Source: Polaromonas sp.
Lineage (GTDB): Bacteria; Pseudomonadota; Gammaproteobacteria; Burkholderiales; Burkholderiaceae_C
Assembly (NCBI GenBank): GCA_023259235.1
Contig: JAHFQQ010000087.1
Span: 1 to 11,975, forward strand
Length of the DNA stretch: 11,975 nucleotides
Direction of reading: 5' to 3'
The notes beneath the pieces are model-generated. The model saw only the letters and a list, made by a program, of their open reading frames with translations. It was not told where the DNA came from and searched no databases. Of this stretch, positions 1 through 5,860 are shown piece after piece. The translations under genes and the position numbers were made by a program. The stretch's first letter is position 1. Each line of letters opens with the position of its first letter.

Positions 1-50
1 TGCTGTCGCGCTTGCGGGTCAAGAATCGGATTACACCGTGGGAGCCGGGT

Positions 51-2060
51 TCAGACCGGTTTCGCGGCGACCTTTTTTGCCCTGGATTGCTCGGTCAATT
101 CGCGTAAACGCTGGAACGCCGCCGGATCGGTGGCAGCGCGCGCGGCCAGGTCGGCCTTCTCGCTTTCGAATTTCAGGTCCAGCAGTTGCGCGAGGATTCC
201 TCGTGTCTCGCCCCAGTCTGATTCCACGCCTTCAAGAATCTGCGCCAGCTGGGCCACCGCGTAATGCTCGTGGTCATGACCGCGCAGGCCCTGACGCAAG
301 GCGGCCCAGGGTTGCGGCCCATGCTCGTGCAACTGGTGTTCAAGCCATGCAAACAGCAGCCCGTGCGGTGGCGGCAGGCCCAGGAGAACCTGGTGCTCCT
401 CGGTGCTGAGCCGGTCCCAGCTTTGTGGCTCGGTCAGCAGCAACCTGAGGACACGGTCTTCACGGCTGGCGGGCAGGACCCGCCCGGCCACGCGGCGCGG
501 TGCGCGTGCCATGCCGCCAGCCGGCCGGTCAAAGTTGCGCGCCAATGGCGCGGGCGGGGGGAAGTGCGGTTCTGACGGCGAGTAGTCTGGTTCTTCGCGC
601 AGGTCCACCGTGTAGTCGGCAAGTCCGGATGATTTCCGGCTTTTGCTGGAATTTGATGATGATTCAGGCCTCTGATCCTTGCCAGGCGGGCGCTGACAGC
701 TATTATTTCCATAGTGATTCCGATAGCCGGTGGATCGGGAGGAGGCAGCTTGCCAGAGTTGCAGCAGTTCGCGGCTGTCGATCAGCACCTGGTCGGCGAT
801 CCCGGCCAGCAGTTGGCCCTTGAGCGCGCCATCGGGCAGCAGGCTCCAAAGCGGCCGGGCATTGCTGGCCATGTGGGCCCGGCCTTCGGCGGTATCCAGA
901 TCGCAGCCCTCGGCCGCGGCTTCGAGCAAAAACCGGCTGAGCGGCAGCGCTTTTGCAACGGCACTGGCAAAGCCGTCCTTGCCGTGCTCGCGGATGAAAC
1001 TGTCCGGGTCGTGCTCGGCGGGGAGAAACAAAAACCTGATGGCGCGCACGTCACTGGCAAACGGCAGCGCGGTGTCGAGCGCCTTGCGTGCCGCGCGCCT
1101 GCCGGCGCTGTCGCCATCAAAGCTGAAGACCACGGAATCGGTGAAGCGGAACAGTTTTTGCACATGCTCGGACGTGCAGGCTGTCCCCAGCGTGGCCACG
1201 GCATTGGCAAAGCCGAGCTGGGCCAGCGCCACCACGTCCATGTAGCCCTCGGTGACCAGCGCGTAGCCGTGCTCGCGCAGGGCAGTGCGGGCTTCAAACA
1301 GGCCATACAGCTCGCGCCCCTTGCTGAACACCGGGGTTTCTGGCGAGTTCAGGTATTTTGGTTTCTCATCGCCCAGCACGCGACCGCCAAAGCCGATGCA
1401 CTCGCCCTTGATATTGCGGATCGGGAACATGATCCGGTCGCGAAAACGGTCGTAGCGCTTGATTTCAGCGGTCACGTTGTCCTCTTCCGCGTCACCCGTG
1501 ATGACCAGTCCGCTTTCAACCAGCAGCGGGTCGCTGTAGTCAGGGAAAACGCTGGCCAGACTACGCCAGCCTTCGGGCGCGTAACCCAGGCCAAAGGTTT
1601 TGGCGATCTCGCCCGATACGCCGCGCGCCTTCAGGTAGGCAATGGCCCGCCCGGAGTCGCGCAACAGCCTGGCATAGGCGAGGGCAGCCTTTTCGATCAC
1701 GCTGGCAAGGGTGGCCTGCTGCTCGCGCAAGTGCGCCGCCCTGGCCCGGTCCTGGGGTGACACATCGTCCTCGGGGACCTGCAGGCCGTATTGCTGGGCC
1801 AGGTCCCTGACGGCTTCGACAAATGTCATGCCGGCGTGTTCCGTCAGGAATCTGATCGCATCGCCACTCGCGCCGCAGCCAAAGCAGTGGTAGAACTGTT
1901 TGCTCGGGCTGACGCTGAAAGAGGGCGATTTTTCCCCATGAAAAGGGCACAAGCCCATGAAATTGGCGCCGCCCTTTTTGAGTTGCACGTGGCGTCCGAC
2001 AATGTCCACAATGTCGGTGCGAGCCAATAATTCTTGAATGAATGATGAAGGAATCGCCAT
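51..2060 (-). CDS. dnaG: DNA primase DnaG
   Basis: Synthesises RNA primers for lagging-strand replication and interacts with DnaB helicase at the fork. The 669-aa product has the full bacterial layout. An N-terminal CHC2 zinc-binding domain has ligands Cys38, His41, Cys59 and Cys62 (CPFH and CFGC). The RNA polymerase-like basic region includes RIMFPIRNIKG and GGRVLGDEKPKYLNSPET. The TOPRIM motifs are TEGYMD (Glu271) and FDGDSAG (Asp315, Asp317), matching the metal-binding acidic residues of the family. A C-terminal helicase-binding domain runs from about residue 525 to the end. Between them, about residues 440-520, is a low-complexity Ser/Pro/Arg linker; residues 449-467 of it are encoded by a copy of a dispersed repeat (661-717). 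The start ATG at 2060 gives the conserved MAIPSSFIQELL N-terminus, although no strong Shine-Dalgarno is visible. The gene is complete and ends 50 bp from the left edge. The rpsU/yqeY genes often found upstream in relatives are absent here. Confidence 0.98.
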   Translation of the reverse strand: MAIPSSFIQELLARTDIVDIVGRHVQLKKGGANFMGLCPFHGEKSPSFSVSPSKQFYHCFGCGASGDAIRFLTEHAGMTFVEAVRDLAQQYGLQVPEDDVSPQDRARAAHLREQQATLASVIEKAALAYARLLRDSGRAIAYLKARGVSGEIAKTFGLGYAPEGWRSLASVFPDYSDPLLVESGLVITGDAEEDNVTAEIKRYDRFRDRIMFPIRNIKGECIGFGGRVLGDEKPKYLNSPETPVFSKGRELYGLFEARTALREHGYALVTEGYMDVVALAQLGFANAVATLGTACTSEHVQKLFRFTDSVVFSFDGDSAGRRAARKALDTALPFASDVRAIRFLFLPAEHDPDSFIREHGKDGFASAVAKALPLSRFLLEAAAEGCDLDTAEGRAHMASNARPLWSLLPDGALKGQLLAGIADQVLIDSRELLQLWQAASSRSTGYRNHYGNNSCQRPPGKDQRPESSSNSSKSRKSSGLADYTVDLREEPDYSPSEPHFPPPAPLARNFDRPAGGMARAPRRVAGRVLPASREDRVLRLLLTEPQSWDRLSTEEHQVLLGLPPPHGLLFAWLEHQLHEHGPQPWAALRQGLRGHDHEHYAVAQLAQILEGVESDWGETRGILAQLLDLKFESEKADLAARAATDPAAFQRLRELTEQSRAKKVAAKPV
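661..717 (-). repeat. Dispersed palindromic repeat, copy 1 (inside dnaG)
   Basis: Read on the minus strand this copy has CTAT-N7-ATAGC, five bases, GCGCCCG, fifteen bases, then AGGCCTGAATC. The order and spacing match the intergenic copies at 2831-2886 and 4249-4304, apart from one extra base in the tail. It lies wholly within dnaG and encodes about residues 449-467 of the flexible linker. The head palindrome is degenerate: CTAT/ATAG is kept and the outer G/C pair is lost. The copy is 57 bp as I have bounded it, so it adds whole codons. Calling it an inserted and tolerated repeat is inference from the match. Confidence 0.6.
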
Positions 2061-2309
2061 GGGCGTATTGTGCCTTCGTGCTCGCTGGGTCGGGATTCGT
2101 GGCCGCCCACCGCAGCGGCATGGAGGACGCCGCTATGCAAAAAGGGCAGCGTACGCTCATCCATGGGTGCCGTTTCCTGGTTCATACAGCAGCGACCCGA
2201 TTGAAAGCGGGTCTGGAACGATAGCACCAGCCTGTCAACGGCACGACAACAGATTTTGCGACGCCATGTTTTTTCGGCGTGGCAGTGTCAGGCCCATGGC
2301 GCCGGCGAC
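2061..2309. other. Intergenic region between the ygjP-like gene and dnaG
   Basis: No credible gene was found in these 249 bases. The reading frame opening here on the minus strand runs into dnaG out of frame and is a shadow. A consensus TTGACA occurs on the minus strand (2238-2233) but has no acceptable -10 hexamer 16-18 bp downstream, so the dnaG promoter is not located. A 5-bp inverted repeat (2261-2265 with 2276-2280) follows the ygjP-like gene but carries no T-run. Confidence 0.5.
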
Positions 2310-2819
2310 TCAGGCCGGGGCAGCCCAATTGAGCTTGCCCGCCGCATCGACATGCGTCAGGTAAACGCGCAGGTCGAACTCATAGTGATGGTAGTGCGGC
2401 TCCATGTGGGTGCAAAGCTGGTAAAAGGCCTTGTCGTGAGCCTTTTCCTTGAGGTGGGCCAGCTCATGCACCGCGATCATCTTCAGGAACTCCACCGGCA
2501 CCTCCTTGAACAGCGAAGCGACGCGGATCTCGCGCTTGGACTTGAGCTTGCTGCCCTGCACGCGCGACACCGTGGTGTGCGTGCCCAGCGCGTGGCTGAT
2601 GATCTGCAGCTTGCTGTCAAACGCCACTTTCGAGAGCGGCTCCGAGTTGCGCAGGAAATCATTCTTCAGCCCCATCACGTAGTCGTACAAGGCCTTGTCC
2701 GTCCGCACGCCATGCCCATGGCGGTATTTGGCAAGCAGCGTCGCGCCGAGCCGGCCCTGCTCCTGCAACTGCCGCACTTGTGCCTGGAGGCTTTCAGGGT
2801 AAGCCGAGAGGTATTTCAT
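2310..2819 (-). CDS. YgjP-like (DUF45) zinc metallopeptidase domain protein
   Basis: A 169-aa protein with the zinc-peptidase motif HELAH at residues 118-122 (His118, Glu119, His122). It is followed by His128 and the AFYQLCTHMEP stretch, the arrangement of the YgjP/WLM-type gluzincin-like family (HELxH-x5-H). Family members are predicted zinc-dependent hydrolases, but their physiological substrate is poorly known. No signal peptide or membrane segment is visible, so it is probably cytoplasmic. The C-terminal part (MEPHYHHYEFDLRVYL) is rich in His, Tyr and acidic residues, as in close betaproteobacterial relatives. The start at 2819 gives MKYLSAYPESL but has no good Shine-Dalgarno. A dispersed repeat (2831-2886) sits about 11 bp upstream of the start codon, in its 5' leader. 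It is transcribed divergently from the patatin gene and may lead into dnaG, 249 bp downstream. Confidence 0.85.
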   Translation of the reverse strand: MKYLSAYPESLQAQVRQLQEQGRLGATLLAKYRHGHGVRTDKALYDYVMGLKNDFLRNSEPLSKVAFDSKLQIISHALGTHTTVSRVQGSKLKSKREIRVASLFKEVPVEFLKMIAVHELAHLKEKAHDKAFYQLCTHMEPHYHHYEFDLRVYLTHVDAAGKLNWAAPA

Positions 2820-2830
2820 GGGAATGAGAG

Positions 2831-2886
2831 TTGCTATTGTTTTTATAGCGTACTGCGTCCGTAAATATTGGGCTCAAGGCTGATTT
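2831..2886 (+). repeat. Dispersed palindromic repeat, copy 2 (intergenic)
   Basis: The head is TTGCTAT, seven bases, ATAGC, a palindromic AT-rich element with GCTAT pairing to ATAGC. Then come GTACT, GCGTCCG, eight bases, GGGCT and AAGGCTGATTT. It aligns without gaps to copy 3 (4249-4304 on the minus strand): in the 25-bp tail 17 positions are identical. It lies between the divergently transcribed ygjP-like and patatin genes, immediately upstream of the ygjP-like start codon. No coding function is suggested. The role may be as a non-autonomous REP/MITE-like element or an RNA hairpin. Confidence 0.65.
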
Positions 2887-3008
2887 GATCAATGATCCAG
2901 GAAGTGGGCGGGTAGGGCTGATTTTAGCCCCCGGTTCACGGGCCACGGCTGAAGCCTCGGGCGGCACTGGCGGTGTGAAGGCGCTCAATTTTTTGTTACT
3001 CTTGCCGC

Positions 3009-4184
3009 ATGACGCCCTCCCGCACGCCTTCCGACGCCAGCCCTGGCGCTGCCGCCCATCCGTTGATCAATCTGGCGCTGCAGGGCGGCGGCTCGCACGG
3101 CGCTTTCACCTGGGGCGTGCTGGATGCCCTGCTGGAAGACGGCCGCGTCGACTTTGAGGGCGTGAGCGGCACCAGCGCGGGTGCCATGAATGCCGTGGTG
3201 CTGGCGCACGGGCTGGCCGTGACGCAGGGCCAGCCCAGGGCGGCGCGAAACGACGCGGCCAGGGAGGCGCTGGGCAAGTTCTGGAAGGGCATCGTCGACA
3301 TGGGCGCGCTGTCCTCCGGCGTGTCGCAGTCGCTTTCCGAGTGGCAGCGCGCGCCTTTTGGCGTGCTGTTTGGGCAGTTGGGCCAGGGTATCTGGTCGGG
3401 CGCATCCTGGGGTGATGAAGTCGCGCGCTTTTGGTCCGGCAGTTTGTCGCCTTACCAGAGCAACCCGTTTGATATCAATCCGCTCAAGGATTTTTTGAAG
3501 TCCCAGGTTGATTTTGAGCGGCTGGCAGCGGCCCCGCACCCGGCCACGCCCAAGGTGTTCGTGGTGGCCACGCGTGTCAGCACCGGCAAGGCCGAGGTGT
3601 TCTCAGGCAAGCACCTGACGGCCGAAGCGGTCATGGCGTCGGCCTGCCTGCCCATGGTGTTCCGGGCGGTCGAAATCGACGGCGACCACTTCTGGGATGG
3701 CGGCTACACCGGCAACCCCGCGCTGCACCCGCTGATTTACGCCTGCAAGAGCCGCGACATCATGCTGGTGCAGATCAACCCCATCAAGCGGGCCGAGCTG
3801 CCGACCCAGCCCGGCGAAATCGCCGACCGTGTCAACGAGATCACCTTCAACGCCGGCCTGGTCGCCGAGATGCGGGCGATTGATTTCGTCAAGCGGCTGC
3901 TGGCCGAAGGCAAGCTCGATTCCGCCCACTACAAGGATGTGCTGATGCACCGCATCGACGGCGGCGAAGCACTGGAAAAGTACGACGCTTCCAGCAAGGC
4001 CTCGACCGGGGCGACCCTGATTTATTCGCTGCGCGACCTGGGCATACGCTGCGCCAGGGAGTGGATGGCCAGGCGCTACAAAATGCTGGGTGTCGAATGC
4101 AGCGTCAACATTGCGCGCGACTACCTGGACGACTTGCGCATACCGGTGGAGAAGAAGGAACCGGCGCCGCCTGAAGCGCCGTAG
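3009..4184 (+). CDS. Patatin-like phospholipase family protein
   Basis: A 391-aa protein of the bacterial patatin-like lipid acyl hydrolase family, which hydrolyses acyl esters with a Ser-Asp dyad. All family blocks are visible. The glycine-rich oxyanion loop GGGSHG is at residues 26-31 after LALQ. The nucleophile elbow GTSAG is at 54-58, with Ser56. The conserved ASACLPMVF block is near 210-218. The catalytic aspartate lies in DGG at 230-232 (Asp230) in the WDGGYTGNP context. There is no signal peptide or transmembrane helix, so a cytoplasmic or peripheral membrane protein is likely. The C-terminus is charged and Pro-rich (KKEPAPPEAP). The ATG at 3009 is the plausible start because it leads directly into the conserved domain, but no clear Shine-Dalgarno precedes it. 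It stands alone on this strand, and a weak hairpin plus T-run follows the stop. The substrate (membrane phospholipid or storage polyester) cannot be told from the sequence. Confidence 0.93.
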   Translation: MTPSRTPSDASPGAAAHPLINLALQGGGSHGAFTWGVLDALLEDGRVDFEGVSGTSAGAMNAVVLAHGLAVTQGQPRAARNDAAREALGKFWKGIVDMGALSSGVSQSLSEWQRAPFGVLFGQLGQGIWSGASWGDEVARFWSGSLSPYQSNPFDINPLKDFLKSQVDFERLAAAPHPATPKVFVVATRVSTGKAEVFSGKHLTAEAVMASACLPMVFRAVEIDGDHFWDGGYTGNPALHPLIYACKSRDIMLVQINPIKRAELPTQPGEIADRVNEITFNAGLVAEMRAIDFVKRLLAEGKLDSAHYKDVLMHRIDGGEALEKYDASSKASTGATLIYSLRDLGIRCAREWMARRYKMLGVECSVNIARDYLDDLRIPVEKKEPAPPEAP

Positions 4185-4201
4185 TCACCGCCGGTGATTT
4201 T
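4185..4201 (+). terminator. Weak intrinsic terminator candidate after the patatin gene
   Basis: Directly after the stop codon, TCACCG-C-CGGTGA forms a perfect 13-nt inverted repeat, followed by TTTT. In RNA the usable stem is only about 4-5 bp because a loop is required, so this is a weak candidate. Confidence 0.3.
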
Positions 4202-4248
4202 CCCCGGGGCCGGTTTGGCTTGATCCAGTGTCACGCTATTCATGCATG

Positions 4249-4304
4249 AAAACAGGCATTAGCCCTTTAAGTACGGGCGAAGATTGCTATTGAATTAATA
4301 GCAA
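4249..4304 (-). repeat. Dispersed palindromic repeat, copy 3 (intergenic)
   Basis: On the minus strand the head is a near-perfect 21-bp palindrome (4284-4304), TTGCTATT-AATTC-AATAGCAA, with only the central bases unpaired. It is followed by TCT, TCGCCCG, eight bases, GGGCT and AATGCCTGTTTT. The CGCCC/GGGC pair can form a hairpin. Total length and internal spacing equal those of copy 2 (56 bp). It lies 3' of the patatin gene, in opposite orientation to copy 2. Confidence 0.65.
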
Positions 4305-4558
4305 GCCAGGTGCTCGATACGCCTGGCAGGGCGCGCTGTCCTGCCTGCGGCGACTTTGGGCAGGTGGGTGCGGCACCAGCTGAAACTGCTGGATAGGTTC
4401 ACGTGTAAATTTTGTAGATCTGAAATGGCCGCGAGTGCTTCAAAGACGGTTTTGCTGTAAATTCCCGCTGTCATTGAACGCGCGAATGGTTTTTTTACCG
4501 CTTTTCGGCCCGCATTCTGCGCGCTGATTTTTTCCACAGCTACGCTGGAGGTCAGCAT
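4295..4558 (-). CDS. Doubtful small ORF, 87 aa, unrecognised
   Basis: An 87-residue frame starting MLTSSVAVEKISAQNAG, with a basic patch (GRKAVKKPFARS) and no motif I recognise. A GAGG about 8 nt upstream of the ATG gives a passable ribosome binding site. Against it being a gene: third codon positions are much less GC-rich than in neighbouring genes. Its 3' third coincides with a chain of inverted repeats, and its stop codon and last residues (LACY) lie inside repeat copy 3. It may be a remnant of an older gene that lost its end to the repeat, or chance. Confidence 0.2.
   Translation of the reverse strand: MLTSSVAVEKISAQNAGRKAVKKPFARSMTAGIYSKTVFEALAAISDLQNLHVNLSSSFSWCRTHLPKVAAGRTARPARRIEHLACY
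4305..4392. repeat. Chain of overlapping inverted repeats
   Basis: Consecutive complementary segments are seen directly. GCCAGGTG (4305-4312) pairs with CGCCTGGC (4320-4327). GGCAGG (4325-4330) pairs with CCTGCC (4340-4345). The same CCTGCC can instead pair with GGCAGG (4359-4364). GGTGC (4367-4371) pairs with GCACC (4373-4377), and CCAGC (4376-4380) pairs with GCTGG (4388-4392). Several of these hairpins are mutually exclusive. It abuts the head palindrome of repeat copy 3, and its function is unknown. Confidence 0.5.
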
Positions 4559-4732
4559 GGTCGAAACCTCAATCCTTGTCTCTTTCCTCCTGTTGAATAG
4601 GAGCTTTGCCCTCATCCACAGTCCCGGTCTGCGAGGAGCGAATGCACACGCGGGTATCCATGCCACCAGGTATCGAAGATATGGCGCAAGCCGCAAGGCG
4701 ATGCCCGACAACTCCATCCAGCGGTCGTTGAA

Positions 4733-5281
4733 ATGACAAAATCAAATGCGTCTGCATTCAAGGCCAAACTACTTCGCCCCGCGAAACCCGGCACGGACGG
4801 TTCATGGGCCTTTCTGGTTTTACCGAAAATCGTCAGCGACAGATTGCCGAGGCGTGGCCGGACATCGGTCAAGGGCAGCATCAACGGGGCTCCGTTCCAG
4901 GCCACGCTTGATCCGGACGGCCAGCTCAGCCATTGGCTCAAGGTGAGCAAGGAGCTGCGTGAGGCTGCCCATGCGACGATGGGTGAAATAGTTGCGGTTC
5001 AAATTTCACCAGCGGACCCGGAGCCGGAGCCGCAACCGCCGGATGATCTGCAAAAGGCGCTGGCTGCGGCCCCGGCGGCCAAAGCCGCCTGGGAAGACAC
5101 GACGACCCTCGCGCGCGTCGACTGGATTCACTGGATCGAGTCCGCCAAGCAGGCCAAGACGCGGCAACATCGGGTGGATAGCGCCTGTGACATGCTTTCT
5201 TCGGGCAAGAAGCGCGTCTGCTGCTTTGATCAATCGGGCTTTTACAGCAAGAGCCTCAGTGCGCCTCAGGCGGTGGACTAA
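4733..5281 (+). CDS. YdeI/OmpD-associated family protein with DUF1905 domain
   Basis: A 182-aa protein with two recognisable parts. Residues about 6-93 match the DUF1905 beta-barrel-like domain (F-K-A-K-L, GSWAFLVLPK, GSINGAPFQATL, GEIVAVQI). An acidic, Pro-rich hinge (PADPEPEPQPPDD) leads into a YdeI-like alpha-helical segment at about 105-165. That segment has the typical DLQKALAAAP-AAKAAWE, RVDWIHWIESAKQAKTRQHRV and SGKKRVCCFD blocks. Family members are small soluble proteins of uncertain function; some are linked by name to OmpD regulation or to bacteriocin protection, and I infer nothing more specific. There is no signal peptide. The start at 4733 fits the domain start but lacks an evident Shine-Dalgarno. 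It lies 102 bp upstream of the AraC-VOC set on the same strand, so co-transcription is possible. Confidence 0.85.
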   Translation: MTKSNASAFKAKLLRPAKPGTDGSWAFLVLPKIVSDRLPRRGRTSVKGSINGAPFQATLDPDGQLSHWLKVSKELREAAHATMGEIVAVQISPADPEPEPQPPDDLQKALAAAPAAKAAWEDTTTLARVDWIHWIESAKQAKTRQHRVDSACDMLSSGKKRVCCFDQSGFYSKSLSAPQAVD

Positions 5282-5383
5282 GGGCATGGCCGTCTACGCC
5301 CCACCAGCGCTGCCGCCGGTCGTTGACCGAGCTTCAGCATCAGGCGCATTAGCAGCATTGGCAGCATGAGGCATGGCGACAGG

Positions 5384-5860
5384 ATGAGTCAAAGCCCCGA
5401 ACTATTGCGGCGACTGCTGCGCGCGAAGGACCGGATGGACGGGGCTTCCCATGAGGCGTGGCCCATCCCGCGCCTGGCGCAAGTGAGCGCGGTCTCGGAA
5501 GCCCACTTTGCGCGCCAGTTCAAGCAGGCCTTTGGCGTGCCTCCGCATCGCTACCTGCTGACACGCCGCATCGAGCGGGCCATTGCGCTGCTCCGCGACA
5601 CCGATCTGCCCATTACCGAGGTCGCCTACCAAACCGGCTGGAACAGCCTTGGCACCTTTGGGCGCATTTTTCGCGACATCACCGGCGAGAGCCCGGGAGA
5701 GCTTCGTGTACGCGAGCAGCCGGCGCCGCATGGGCGCAAGCATGCGCCCGAATGCATCATGCGCGCCGCCCACCGTCCGGATCTCAACACCGCAGTTTCG
5801 GAGAAGCGGCGGGAGAAGGCGGTTGGTAAATTGGAACTCCAATCAACGGAGGTTTCATGA
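5384..5860 (+). CDS. Short AraC-family HTH transcriptional regulator
   Basis: A 158-aa DNA-binding protein consisting of the AraC/XylS double helix-turn-helix with almost no sensor domain. The first HTH is about residues 27-50 (PRLAQVSAVSEAHFARQFKQAFG), followed by VPPHRYLLTRRIERAIALLR. The second HTH is about 77-101 and ends in the signature GWNSLGTFGRIFRDITGESPGELR. The C-terminal 50 residues are basic and low in conservation. I chose the ATG at 5384 because relatives start MSQSPELLRRLLRAKDRMD and a GAGG lies 12 nt upstream; an in-frame ATG at 5366 would add six residues. The stop overlaps the start of the VOC gene (ATGA), so the two are translationally coupled. Such a regulator next to a VOC protein suggests local, possibly autogenous, control of this operon. 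No effector is evident. Confidence 0.9.
   Translation: MSQSPELLRRLLRAKDRMDGASHEAWPIPRLAQVSAVSEAHFARQFKQAFGVPPHRYLLTRRIERAIALLRDTDLPITEVAYQTGWNSLGTFGRIFRDITGESPGELRVREQPAPHGRKHAPECIMRAAHRPDLNTAVSEKRREKAVGKLELQSTEVS
5848..5852 (+). promoter_or_regulatory. Shine-Dalgarno site of the VOC gene
   Basis: GGAGG, four bases before the ATG at 5857 and inside the end of the AraC coding sequence, is one of the best ribosome binding sites in the window. It supports this start and translation coupled to the regulator. Confidence 0.6.

Larger units (their letters stand above)
4185..4732. other. Gene-poor 548-bp region with repeat and inverted repeats
   Basis: No confidently coding gene lies here. From left to right it holds a weak terminator-like hairpin, a perfect 12-bp palindrome TTCATGCATGAA (4239-4250), repeat copy 3 (4249-4304), and a chain of GC-rich inverted repeats (4305-4392). 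After these comes an AT-richer stretch (about 4395-4610), overlapped by a doubtful 87-aa minus-strand ORF. The last 120 bp before the YdeI-family gene show no clear promoter or strong ribosome binding site. Confidence 0.6.

Noticed and set aside
1..50. Start of rpoD downstream of dnaG
   Set aside because: rpoD often follows dnaG, but no start codon on the minus strand lies in these 50 bases, so nothing can be called.
714..1760. Long plus-strand open frame (348 codons) opposite dnaG
   Set aside because: It is an antisense shadow of the high-GC dnaG frame, has no recognisable domain, and dnaG on the other strand is certain.
2210..2238. dnaG promoter built on the consensus TTGACA (2238-2233)
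   Set aside because: At 16-18 bp spacing the -10 position reads CAGACC or similar; the only TATCGT is 9 bp away, too close.
2261..2280. Hairpin ACGCC/GGCGT as a terminator for the ygjP-like gene
   Set aside because: The stem is only 5 bp with a 10-nt loop, and on the relevant minus strand it is followed by CGCAAAATC, not a T-run.
2915..2930. GGGCT/AGCCC hairpin between the ygjP-like and patatin genes as a terminator or fourth repeat copy
   Set aside because: It has no AT-rich palindromic head or tail of the repeat family and no T-run; divergent genes also leave nothing to terminate here.
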